Origin: Chromatiales bacterium
GTDB taxonomy: Bacteria > Pseudomonadota > Gammaproteobacteria > Thiohalomonadales > Thiohalomonadaceae
Length of the DNA: 6,584 nucleotides
Reading direction: 5' to 3'
Assembly: GCA_029864785.1 (NCBI GenBank)
Contig: JAOTST010000090.1
Location: 1 to 6,584, forward strand
The position numbers and the translations under genes were made by a program. Numbering within the stretch: position 1 is the first letter of the stretch; every line of letters begins with the position of its first letter. The notes under the pieces were generated by a model. It had not been told where the DNA came from and searched no databases. It saw only the letters and a list, made by a program, of their open reading frames with translations. This document shows positions 1 through 6,584 of the stretch, piece by piece.

Positions 1-1
1 T

Positions 2-169
2 CCGATCTCGGTTCGCCCCTATAAACGCCCTTTCACCCATGAAGAGTCCATTGCCATCATTGAGGAGGGCAGAGGACAGCACTTTGATCCCATTATGGTA
101 GACGCCTGCCTCGCTATTCAAAAGTCGTTCCGAGAGACAGCCATTAAATTTGCAGATTCAATTAATTGA
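2..169 (+). CDS. HD-GYP domain protein, C-terminal end (5' truncated by window)
   Basis: This is the 3' end of a plus-strand gene: 55 codons are open from the window edge to a TGA stop at 167-169. The translation contains RPYKRPFTHEES, then a GRGQHFDP stretch followed by MVDACLAI. This is the conserved closing part of HD-GYP domains, where the R-x-Y-K-x-P-(F/M)-(T/S)-H-E motif and the GRGxHFDPxxV motif follow the metal-binding HD and GYP motifs. Those catalytic motifs lie outside the window, so activity cannot be judged. HD-GYP proteins typically hydrolyse cyclic di-GMP and are often fused to receiver, PAS or GAF domains; which one applies here is unknown. The gene converges on the response regulator gene and the two stop codons abut with no spacer. 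It probably belongs to a different transcription unit. Confidence 0.85.
   Translation, partial: PISVRPYKRPFTHEESIAIIEEGRGQHFDPIMVDACLAIQKSFRETAIKFADSIN
158..169. repeat. 12-bp AT-rich perfect palindrome at the convergent gene junction
   Basis: TCAATTAATTGA reads the same on both strands and ends exactly at the TGA stop of the HD-GYP gene, next to the TAA stop of the response regulator gene (170-172). It is too short and AT-rich, and has no following T run, so it does not look like a normal intrinsic terminator. No other hairpin with a T tract was seen within about 80 bases on either side. It may simply reflect the base composition of the two gene ends. Confidence 0.35.
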
Positions 170-1561
170 TTAAGATTCCTCTTCCGTCACTAGGCCATTA
201 GGTGGCGCTATATCGTAGTGTTGCATCATGCGTCGTAGACGCGGGCGCGAGATTCCTAGTACTTCACAGGCATTGCCTCGATGCCAGCTATTGGCTTCCA
301 AGACAGCCTTGATATGGCGCATCTCCATCTCTTGAAGGGTTAATTCATGGGTGGGTTTACTGGTCGGAGTAAAATTGACAACGTATTGATCGCTTTCTGA
401 AAGGATATGTGGCGGAAGTTGATCTGCAGTTAAGATGTTTCCAGAACTCAGCGCCACAGCTTTCATTAATATATTTTCAAGCTCCCGAACATTTCCGGGC
501 CATGAGTGGTGATGGAAAATATCAATGACCTCCATCGACACAGATGTAACATTTCGCTGTAACTCTTTATTGATACGTGAAAGCAGTGTTTGAACTAAAT
601 CTAGTATATCTTCACTCCGTTCTCTAAGTGGCGGCAGATCGATATTGATAACCTGTAGACGGTAGAAAAGGTCTTCTCTAAATTGGCTCTCTTTGACCTT
701 CAGTTTTAGATCTACGTTAGTTGCCGCAATAATTCGTGCATCGGTTGTTTCGGGCATTTTTCCCCCAACCGGAATAAACTCTTTGTCTTGTAACACCCTA
801 AGCAATTTGGCTTGAATCGCAGGAGGCATTTCACCAACCTCATCAAGGAATATGGTGCCTCCACGTGCAAGTGCAAACTTTCCTACCTGGCGATTAATAG
901 CGCCAGTAAATGACCCTTTTTCATGACCGAACATATCAGATTCGAGAAGTGTCTCTACTAAAGCGGCACAGTTGACAGCAACAAAAGGTCCATCGGGATT
1001 GGCACTAGAACGGTGAATTGCTCGTGCAACAAGCTCTTTACCTGTTCCACTTTCACCCGTAATAAGAATGGTTGCCGGACTGCTTGCTGCAAGACCAATT
1101 GTTTTAAAGACCTCCTTCATTGAGCGGCTACGACCGACCATAGTCATTTTTGAATTTTGTTTCTGCTCTAGAAGGGTGCTAATTGTCGTGTCATTAACAT
1201 TGCTTACGAGTAGGAGGCGAGCAACAGACTCATCGAGTTCATCGATATCAATGGGTTTGTGAATGTAGTCGTCAGCACCTTTCTGCATCGCTTGAATGGT
1301 GCTCTCCATATCATGAAAGGCAGTAATCATGATGACTCTAGATTTTGGTGCAATCAATTTAAAATCGGGCAATCCCTCAAGGCCTGAACGACCCGGCATA
1401 CGGATATCAAGGATAATAAGATTAGGGCTTTCGCGCTCTGCAGTCGCGAGCCCTGATTCGACGTCATGAGCGATAACAACTTCAAATCCCTGGCCTGAGA
1501 AATGAAGTTGCAGGGTACGACAGCTTGCCGTGTCATCATCTACGATTAATATTTTACTCAT
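170..1561 (-). CDS. NtrC-family sigma-54-dependent response regulator
   Basis: This 463-residue protein has the full three-domain NtrC layout. The receiver domain (about 3-118) has the acidic pair D8/D9, phosphoacceptor D52 in LDIRMPG, T80 and K102. The AAA+ domain (about 140-370) has Walker A GESGTGKE at 169-176, the sigma-54 contact loop GSFTGA at 216-221 (the usual form is GAFTGA), Walker B TIFLDE at 236-241, arginine-finger candidates R295 and R301, and WPGNVREL at 354-361. The C-terminal Fis-type helix-turn-helix (about 410-450) includes [13 protein letters not shown]. All catalytic residues appear intact, so it should be a phosphorylation-controlled activator that remodels sigma-54 RNA polymerase. 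The ATG lies 11 bp after the kinase stop, making that kinase the obvious partner. No clear Shine-Dalgarno sequence precedes the ATG (upstream bases AGACAAATAAAAT), so translation may depend on coupling. Target genes are unknown. Confidence 0.95.
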   Translation of the reverse strand: MSKILIVDDDTASCRTLQLHFSGQGFEVVIAHDVESGLATAERESPNLIILDIRMPGRSGLEGLPDFKLIAPKSRVIMITAFHDMESTIQAMQKGADDYIHKPIDIDELDESVARLLLVSNVNDTTISTLLEQKQNSKMTMVGRSRSMKEVFKTIGLAASSPATILITGESGTGKELVARAIHRSSANPDGPFVAVNCAALVETLLESDMFGHEKGSFTGAINRQVGKFALARGGTIFLDEVGEMPPAIQAKLLRVLQDKEFIPVGGKMPETTDARIIAATNVDLKLKVKESQFREDLFYRLQVINIDLPPLRERSEDILDLVQTLLSRINKELQRNVTSVSMEVIDIFHHHSWPGNVRELENILMKAVALSSGNILTADQLPPHILSESDQYVVNFTPTSKPTHELTLQEMEMRHIKAVLEANSWHRGNACEVLGISRPRLRRMMQHYDIAPPNGLVTEEES

Positions 1562-1572
1562 ATTTTATTTGT

Positions 1573-4182
1573 CTAATTATGTTTGCTATCGGTGTAAGTA
1601 ATTAAGGGTTCTACAGGGAGAAGGATGGAGGCGCAGGCCCCTTTATGATTGGTGGATGAAAGAGAGACTGTTCCATTGTGTTGTTCAATAATACGCTTAA
1701 CAATAGGGAGTCCGAGTCCTGTACCCTTGCTATGGGTTGTATGAAATGGTTCAAAGAGAGTCTCGTTCTGTTTTTCATCAAACCCTTCGCCATTATCACA
1801 AATGGTTATATGTAATTTTGTACCATCACTTTCTAATAATAGGTGACAATCAATGGCAATGTTACGTTTTCCTTCAGGTTGTGATTTTACAGCCTGAATA
1901 GCATTGCCAATAAGATTGGATATTGCCTGACGTAATCGCGTCTCATCGGCGTGAATTGTGGGTAGTCCAGAAGCAAAATTTGTTGAAATATTAACGTCAT
2001 TTTCATCAATCGATTTCTGTATAAGTATAATGGACATATTGATAATTTTATCTATCGATAACCATTCGGGTTTGAGTGTATCTGGTTTAGCATAGGTCAG
2101 TAGATCAGCGAGAATATTCTCCATATATTTTATCTGTTCTAATGCGATCCCACTCATCTCAGCGGTATCGTTATTCTCTTTAATAGCTGGAAGTTTATTG
2201 ATAATTTGCATGGTCATCTTTACGGATGAGAGCGGGTTTCTTAAGTCATGAGCGATCATGCTCGACATTTGGCCCAGCACGGCAAGTACCTGTGAACGGG
2301 CTAATTCTCTATTACGTTCATCAACTTCAAGCTCAAGTCTTTTACGCTCGGTAATATCCTCTTTAACAGCCAGGTAGTGAGTAATGACGCCATCTGAGTT
2401 TCGAATGGGAGAAATCATGGCAGACTCCCAATAGAGAGAGCCATCTTTATGGCGATTATGAAATTCACCGCGCCACTCATGTCCTAAAGAGAGTGCTTTC
2501 CATAATTCACTGTATTCACCTTTTGAGGTTTCGCCAGACTTCAAAATATTGGGTTTTTTTCCAATTACTTCCTCAGAGGTATATCCGGTTAGTTCAGTAA
2601 ACTTAGGATTTACATACTCAATAACTCCTTTCGTATCGGTAATGGTTACGATACTTGGGCTTTGTTCAATCGCACGATAGAGCTTTAATATTTCATTCTG
2701 GTTAATTCGCTGCTGGGTAATATCTTCGCCAATAGCGGTAATGGAGAGCAGTCCGCCGCTGTCAGTATAAGAGAAGGTGATATTCCATGAAATTAGATAT
2801 TTTTCTCCTGCATGGCTAATGATCGTACTTTCAATACTGATGTGATCATGTTTTGATTCTGAATCAAAAAGGATGGATTTTAAATGATCGGAGTGTGGTT
2901 CTGGTGATGTCTTTTCAAACCAATCGTTACCAAGAAGCTCTTCAAGTTTCCAGCCAATTAAATCTAATAGATAGTCATTACAAAATATTACTTTTCCATA
3001 ACGGTCAATTGTTACTGCGGCCAGATGAATGTTTTCCAGAGTATGTCTAAAGCGTCTTTCGTATTCAGACTGCGCCTCAATGGCATGGTGATGTCTCCGA
3101 TGTTTTGCAAAATAGTATGACCCGAAAATTAACATGAGTAGTAGAGATAGATAGAGCGGAAATTGCTGTCTAATAAAAGTATTGATTCCCAAGTTAAGTT
3201 GAGAGGCTGGAACCAATGAGAGGATATGCCAGTAATAGCCGTGTTGTGCATTGGAGCTATTCATCACTCGATAAGTATCTCCAGAGGCGCTGTTCGTTTC
3301 GCCAAACGGATAAACTGTTTCATAGGTAAAAAGCCCTATTCGACTATAAAATTGTCCGCTCCGGGTTTGATTAATTATTTTCCATTCGACATCAATGAGA
3401 TTACGAAAATTTTTCTTATGATCGAGCATAAATCCCCAGTCATCTTCTGGGTTTGGACTACTTAGCCAAAAACCATCTTCAGTAAGAAGATGTGAATGAT
3501 CCGCGATATTACTTGCGGATTGTCTAAAGTTCTCGATGAGGTGTTCGCCAAAGTAGTTGAGGAAAATGACGCCAAGTTTAACTCCGCGATGATCAAATAC
3601 GGGTGCAGCAACGCGCATCATGGGTTTTATAGGGTTTTCGATCTTATTATCTTCTACGTTTAGATCGAGAGGTGACAGATAGACCTCTCCCTTCTGAAGT
3701 TTTAATGCCTCACGAAAATAGTATCGCTGTGACTTATCCTGGAGTTTATCGGAAGTGACAGGATGTGGATCGCCATTAAAGTAGTTAACTCGAATCAGTT
3801 CGATACCTTGTGGATTGATAAGGCGAATCTGATCATAGAGGGCTCTTCGCTTTGAGAGAGAGGAGAACTCTTCAGAAATACGCTTGTACCACAAATTGTT
3901 TTGATCAAAATAACGGCTTTCACTCTGTATCTCATCAGCAAGAAAGAGGACGTCGCTGACCAAACTGTGAATGTCGGCAAGAATAGTTCTTTTTGCGAGA
4001 GCGATATTTAGTCGTTCTTTATTTTGCTGAGATGAGCGGTCTGCTTCATAGGTAGCATAGAGATGTATGGTTGCAGTGAATAGTAATAGCCCTAACAGAG
4101 GTAGTACGGTTTGCAGATAGAGGTAGAGCAAGCTCTTTTGTGGCGGAGTGTCGCTGTACTGTGAGGGGTAGTGGTAGGGCAT
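1573..4182 (-). CDS. Transmembrane Cache/PAS-PAS sensor histidine kinase
   Basis: This 869-residue membrane kinase has TM1 at about 18-43, a periplasmic region at about 45-340, and TM2 at about 341-358 followed by the basic KHRRHHH stretch. The periplasmic part resembles double-Cache sensors: DQIRLINPQG near 117-126, the SQRYYF block near 151-156, and a later PMMRVAAPVFD block. Two cytoplasmic PAS domains follow (about 378-492 and 496-611). The second is a classic PAS/PAC unit with EYVNPKFTELTGYT and NRHKDGSLYWE. The HisKA domain carries the phosphorylatable H645 in AHDLRNP. The ATPase domain shows N756 and N760 (NLIGNA), D796 in DNGEGF, and GTGLGLP. There is no receiver domain, so it is an orthodox NtrB-like kinase that should phosphorylate the regulator encoded 11 bp downstream. 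Its ATG shares one base with the stop of the preceding small gene. The ligand is unknown; no haem- or flavin-binding residue is evident with certainty in the PAS domains. Confidence 0.95.
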   Translation of the reverse strand: MPYHYPSQYSDTPPQKSLLYLYLQTVLPLLGLLLFTATIHLYATYEADRSSQQNKERLNIALAKRTILADIHSLVSDVLFLADEIQSESRYFDQNNLWYKRISEEFSSLSKRRALYDQIRLINPQGIELIRVNYFNGDPHPVTSDKLQDKSQRYYFREALKLQKGEVYLSPLDLNVEDNKIENPIKPMMRVAAPVFDHRGVKLGVIFLNYFGEHLIENFRQSASNIADHSHLLTEDGFWLSSPNPEDDWGFMLDHKKNFRNLIDVEWKIINQTRSGQFYSRIGLFTYETVYPFGETNSASGDTYRVMNSSNAQHGYYWHILSLVPASQLNLGINTFIRQQFPLYLSLLLMLIFGSYYFAKHRRHHHAIEAQSEYERRFRHTLENIHLAAVTIDRYGKVIFCNDYLLDLIGWKLEELLGNDWFEKTSPEPHSDHLKSILFDSESKHDHISIESTIISHAGEKYLISWNITFSYTDSGGLLSITAIGEDITQQRINQNEILKLYRAIEQSPSIVTITDTKGVIEYVNPKFTELTGYTSEEVIGKKPNILKSGETSKGEYSELWKALSLGHEWRGEFHNRHKDGSLYWESAMISPIRNSDGVITHYLAVKEDITERKRLELEVDERNRELARSQVLAVLGQMSSMIAHDLRNPLSSVKMTMQIINKLPAIKENNDTAEMSGIALEQIKYMENILADLLTYAKPDTLKPEWLSIDKIINMSIILIQKSIDENDVNISTNFASGLPTIHADETRLRQAISNLIGNAIQAVKSQPEGKRNIAIDCHLLLESDGTKLHITICDNGEGFDEKQNETLFEPFHTTHSKGTGLGLPIVKRIIEQHNGTVSLSSTNHKGACASILLPVEPLITYTDSKHN

Positions 4183-4184
4183 CA
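4180..4184 (-). other. TGATG stop/start overlap (translational coupling site)
   Basis: On the minus strand the TGA of the 109-residue protein (4184-4182) and the ATG of the kinase (4182-4180) share one A. The preceding bases (TCGAGTTAGCTG) contain no strong Shine-Dalgarno sequence. Such overlaps commonly allow a terminating ribosome to restart, so kinase synthesis is probably tied to that of the small protein. The overlap is seen directly; the coupling is inferred. Confidence 0.7.
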
Positions 4185-4511
4185 GCTAACTCGACATTGT
4201 TGGGCTATATGAAGACGAACACGTTGGAGATAGCTATCTAGTGGCTCTTCGCCACCCTGGGGAAGAATAAATAGTAATTTTGCTGCAATTAAATAGGGTA
4301 TTCGAGAGTTGTCACCGGCAGGTCGATCTTTGGTCATCAGCTCCTTCAGGTGAAATATTGCCGTTTCTGGATCATCACAGTAGCGAGGCATCGATACGTT
4401 ATTGGAGTACCAGTTGCTCATTAGAGCAACACTTAATGATGTCACCAAGACAATAATAATCAGTGGGGTCGGATTAAATCCTTGATAAGGTTGTTCGTCG
4501 TTCACTCTCAT
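4182..4511 (-). CDS. Small single-pass membrane protein of unknown function, coupled to the kinase
   Basis: I do not recognise this 109-residue protein. It has a short polar N-terminus (1-13), one strongly hydrophobic segment at about 16-32 (PLIIIVLVTSLSVALMS), and a soluble part of about 75 residues with two cysteines, C45 (RYCDD) and C106 (QQC), near its two ends. The soluble part looks helical. The absence of a lipobox or a clear cleavage site suggests an uncleaved anchor. If the soluble part is periplasmic, the two cysteines could form a disulfide. The ATG is 5 bp after the oxidase stop, with a weak AGAGA ribosome-binding sequence about 5 bases upstream. The stop overlaps the kinase start by one base. 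That position, and a shared membrane location, make a sensor-accessory role plausible, but this rests on context alone. The frame looks genuine because it fills the gap exactly between two sure genes. Confidence 0.8.
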   Translation of the reverse strand: MRVNDEQPYQGFNPTPLIIIVLVTSLSVALMSNWYSNNVSMPRYCDDPETAIFHLKELMTKDRPAGDNSRIPYLIAAKLLFILPQGGEEPLDSYLQRVRLHIAQQCRVS

Positions 4512-4516
4512 TATCT

Positions 4517-5950
4517 CTATGAGCTGTAAGCCAAAGAAGATGAACTGACGGGTTCTGATTTTGGTTGAGTCTCTAACTCTTGAATAATTGTATGAGCAAG
4601 TTCTGTCCCTTTTATAATTCGATCTCGAATTGATACACCTCCTCGGTAGTTTCCCAGAAGGTGAAGTCCGTTAATTTGCTGTTCAATCTGGCTAATATTG
4701 TCCATTATTTTTAGGTGCTTGTTTTGGTACAGTGGCAGCGCTTGTTGATGGCGATCAATTTTGTACCATTCTGGCATTGCATGACTGTGGGTAAAATGGT
4801 TGATGTCATCACTACAACGCTCAATTAATTGTTCATCGGTTAAATTAAATTTTTCAGGAGAGCGAGCACCTCCAACATAACTACTGAGAAGAACCTCGCC
4901 GGTGGGAGCCCGTTTTTCAAAGATGGAGCTCATCCAAAGATTACCGTTAATAAATTTTTTCTCACCACGGGGTATTAAAAATCCTGTTCCATCGAGTGGG
5001 TGGTGAATTTCATCACGTTTGAAGGCGGTGTGAACGACAGCAAGTGGGGCATATTTTATCTGTTGTAAATTAGAAGCCATATCGGCATTGATAGGTTTTA
5101 CCAGATCAGCTGCGGCAGCTGTCGGCGTGGCAATAATAAGCTTTCTGGAACTGATTGTTTTAATTTTTTGATGGGGTCCATCGCGTGTCTCAATCTCAAC
5201 ACGCCATCCACTCTTAAGTGGTTGAATTTGAGATGCCATGCTATGAGTATGGAGGGTGATTCCTTCTGTTTGTGCTAATCGGTTGGGTAGTGATGCCATA
5301 CCGTGCTTAAAAGAGAAACTGTCATTGAGCATGGCACTCTTTTTGCGCAATATTTTATTAATGATGATTCCCGCAGTAATGCTGCCATACTTCCTCTCTA
5401 GTGCGGTCAAGCGGGGAAGTGTGGCCCAGGCATTGGCATTGTCTGGATCTCCTGCAAGTGTCCCACCAACAAAGGGTTCCATCGCTTTTTCTAGAACATC
5501 GTTGCCCATTCTGCGACGTATAAATTCGGATACACTCTCCTGCTCCGAACCTCCTTTTGGAATAAATGGTTCCGCCATTAGTCGTAGTTTTGTTTGCCAG
5601 TTCCAAAAGTCAGATGCGAAGAGCTTTCTGATGGACATTGGGACTTGATAGAGTTGTTGGTTATTGGCCAGATAACGATTTTTTTCTGAGAGGGTGCTTT
5701 TAGATGCTTTATATGGGTTGAGGTCATGCCGCTCAATAAAGCGTTGCACATCGGGGCGAAAATTGAGGACTAGGCTTGCTGCTGATTCGGTCAGATAACC
5801 TGAATTTTGCTGGCTTTGAATCTTGCCTCCTACCGAAACGGATGCTTCCAGCACGGTAACTTTAGCCCCTTGTTGGGCCAATTCGGCGGCGCTGACCAGC
5901 CCCGATATTCCGGCTCCGATGACGATTACATCGCAGTCGAAATCAGCCAT
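4517..5950 (-). CDS. HemY-type protoporphyrinogen oxidase-like FAD-dependent oxidoreductase
   Basis: This flavoprotein of 477 residues (from the ATG at 5950) begins with a Rossmann FAD-binding motif, VIVIGAGISGL, with GxGxxG at 12-17 and the ribose-binding E35, followed by VGGK at about 40-43. Further hallmarks of protoporphyrinogen oxidases are the FVGGTLAGDP block at about 160-169 followed by LPRLTALERKYGS, the GTGFLIP block followed by LWMSSIFEKRAP in the middle, and the C-terminal FAD motif GNYRGGVS around N434. HemY-type enzymes oxidise protoporphyrinogen IX to protoporphyrin IX in haem synthesis, usually with oxygen, at the membrane. Relatives such as phytoene desaturases and amine oxidases share the fold, but these motifs favour PPOX. 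In-frame starts also exist at 5962 (ATG) and 5980 (GTG). I prefer 5950 because it places the Rossmann strand seven residues from the start, as is usual. The tail is serine-rich (SSSSLAYSS). Whether the substrate is protoporphyrinogen or another porphyrin is open. Confidence 0.85.
   Translation of the reverse strand: MADFDCDVIVIGAGISGLVSAAELAQQGAKVTVLEASVSVGGKIQSQQNSGYLTESAASLVLNFRPDVQRFIERHDLNPYKASKSTLSEKNRYLANNQQLYQVPMSIRKLFASDFWNWQTKLRLMAEPFIPKGGSEQESVSEFIRRRMGNDVLEKAMEPFVGGTLAGDPDNANAWATLPRLTALERKYGSITAGIIINKILRKKSAMLNDSFSFKHGMASLPNRLAQTEGITLHTHSMASQIQPLKSGWRVEIETRDGPHQKIKTISSRKLIIATPTAAAADLVKPINADMASNLQQIKYAPLAVVHTAFKRDEIHHPLDGTGFLIPRGEKKFINGNLWMSSIFEKRAPTGEVLLSSYVGGARSPEKFNLTDEQLIERCSDDINHFTHSHAMPEWYKIDRHQQALPLYQNKHLKIMDNISQIEQQINGLHLLGNYRGGVSIRDRIIKGTELAHTIIQELETQPKSEPVSSSSLAYSS
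5332..5347 (+). promoter_or_regulatory. Candidate sigma-54 (-24/-12) promoter, antisense within the oxidase gene
   Basis: The bases TGGCAC, five more bases (TCTTT), then TTGCG match the sigma-54 consensus TGGCAC-N5-TTGC at all ten core positions. The GG (5333-5334) and GC (5345-5346) are 10 bp apart, the spacing sigma-54 requires. The site points rightward, antisense to the oxidase and PCP_red-like genes, and lies within codons specifying RKKSAM. No enhancer site for the activator was identified, and no plus-strand gene follows closely. An antisense transcript is possible, but the match may be accidental. Confidence 0.25.
5943..5950 (-). other. ATGGCTGA 8-bp gene overlap (start of oxidase, stop of PCP_red-like gene)
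   Basis: On the minus strand the preferred ATG of the oxidase (5950-5948) lies just before the TGA stop of the upstream gene (5945-5943), giving an 8-bp overlap in different frames. The upstream bases (AAAATGACAAAACAA) have no strong Shine-Dalgarno sequence, which fits translational coupling. The overlap would be 38 bp if the GTG at 5980 were used instead. Confidence 0.6.
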
Positions 5951-6584
5951 TTGTTTTGTCATTTTCAGGGGCGTTATCACGGAGCTCTGCTTTCATTTTG
6001 TCTAGTAGCTCTTGATCCATCAGTCCCAGACCTTCGCCATTTTCTCCCTTGCGTGATTCGACATAGTCGCGAATAGTTTCAAAGCGTTTAGAGGCTTGCT
6101 CATTCTCTTTTAGTCTGGGAATCTCATCTTTGGCGATATTGTAAGCACCAAAGCTGAGGTCGGTCATGCCAAATCCCTTCATACGGTTTACTGCGCGCAT
6201 CATGGCTCGATTACGAAAGCGGGTGAGGTCATCGGTCTCTATTATTGAAAGGCCTTCACGACGGGCGCTAAATTCAGCAGCCTTTTTGATTCCTCCACGG
6301 ACAAATTCGGGTGCTGATTCAACACGTGTCAGTGCATCATCGCTCCACTCAATGCCCGCCGTGTGGGTCGATATCACGGATGTCACATCTTCCAGAGAAA
6401 CGCGGGCAGATTGAGCTTTGTGTTCACTGATATTGCGTGAGCGGTTATTACGAATTTTCGCTTCGCGTTCGGCAGCCGCTTCCATAGTTGGTTGTACAAA
6501 CATTTTTATTTGTGCTGTTTTTGTATTGATAAAACGATCAAAGGCGGTCGTAGCATCATAATCCCAATCAAGGTGTCGTCCCGG
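5943..6584 (-). CDS. PCP_red-domain-like protein, C-terminal part (5' end probably outside window)
   Basis: The frame is open for 213 codons from the window edge to TGA at 5943. Counting from the ATG at 6503, residues about 51-100 resemble the PCP_red domain (protochlorophyllide reductase 57 kDa subunit, PF08369): IEWSDDALTRV, then PEFVRGGIKK, an AEFSARREG helix and a following DDLTRFR helix. That small helical domain is best known from the C-terminus of BchB/ChlB, but also occurs in other settings. After it comes a charged tail with no recognisable motif. The ATG at 6503 would give 186 residues, but it has no Shine-Dalgarno sequence (CACAAATAAAA precedes it). The 27 upstream codons read as plausible protein, including GRHLDWDYDATTAFDRF, so I annotate the gene as running off the edge. 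A larger enzyme with this domain at its C-terminus would fit. No nitrogenase-like or iron-sulfur motifs are visible in the part present. Confidence 0.65.
   Translation of the reverse strand, partial: PGRHLDWDYDATTAFDRFINTKTAQIKMFVQPTMEAAAEREAKIRNNRSRNISEHKAQSARVSLEDVTSVISTHTAGIEWSDDALTRVESAPEFVRGGIKKAAEFSARREGLSIIETDDLTRFRNRAMMRAVNRMKGFGMTDLSFGAYNIAKDEIPRLKENEQASKRFETIRDYVESRKGENGEGLGLMDQELLDKMKAELRDNAPENDKTNG

Noticed and set aside
158..169. Palindrome at the convergent junction as a bidirectional terminator
   Set aside because: It is only 12 bp, almost all A/T, with no loop and no T tract, so it would not form a stable terminator hairpin.
265..285. TGGCAT followed by a GC-containing element on the minus strand near the helix-turn-helix codons of the regulator
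   Set aside because: The GG to GC distance is two bases too long for sigma-54, and the position is at the 3' end of the operon.
979..993. Minus-strand sigma-54-like motif (TGGACC, five bases, TTGC) within the regulator gene
   Set aside because: The GG/GC spacing is right, but two core bases differ and the site lies inside the AAA+ coding region with no gene start shortly downstream; probably chance.
5454..5468. Minus-strand sigma-54-like motif (TGGTGG, five bases, TTGC) inside the oxidase gene
   Set aside because: It has the correct spacing but a poor -24 element, and lies over 900 bp from the next gene start in a conserved coding block.
5256..5648. 130-codon open frame on the plus strand opposite the oxidase gene
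   Set aside because: It is antisense to a well-supported flavoprotein gene, has no recognisable domain and looks like a codon-usage shadow.
6166..6414. 82-codon plus-strand frame opposite the PCP_red-like gene
   Set aside because: It is arginine/serine-rich in the way expected of an antisense shadow, with no domain, and lies opposite the better-supported frame.

Overview
The window carries one tight gene cluster on the minus strand, read from high to low coordinates, plus the last codons of a convergent gene at the left edge. The protein families and moderate GC suggest a free-living proteobacterium, most likely a gammaproteobacterium: an HD-GYP signalling protein, a Cache/PAS histidine kinase and an NtrC-type sigma-54 activator. 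This placement is inference. No RNA gene, mobile element or CRISPR array is visible, and coding density is close to 100 percent.

Layout, right to left. (1) 6584-5943: 3'-terminal part of a frame whose C-terminal region resembles the small PCP_red domain, known from the tail of the BchB/ChlB subunit of dark-operative protochlorophyllide reductase. The frame stays open to the window edge, so the gene may begin outside. (2) 5950-4517: a HemY-type protoporphyrinogen oxidase-like flavoprotein, overlapping gene 1 by 8 bp. (3) 4511-4182: an unrecognised 109-residue protein with one membrane anchor and two cysteines in its soluble part. (4) 4182-1573: an 869-residue membrane histidine kinase with a periplasmic Cache-type sensor and two PAS domains, joined to gene 3 by a one-base TGATG overlap. 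(5) 1561-170: an NtrC-family response regulator, 11 bp after the kinase. (6) 2-169, plus strand: the end of an HD-GYP domain protein whose stop codon directly abuts the stop codon of the response regulator.

The spacing (8 bp overlap, 5 bp, 1 bp overlap, 11 bp) supports a single transcript. Two genes with tetrapyrrole-type folds are followed by a complete transmembrane two-component system acting through sigma-54, with a small membrane protein between them that could be an accessory of the kinase. The signal, the target promoters and the true substrates of the two putative tetrapyrrole proteins cannot be read from this sequence. The points most worth a second look are the PCP_red/PPOX pairing, the small protein coupled to the kinase, and a near-perfect sigma-54 promoter motif antisense inside the oxidase gene.
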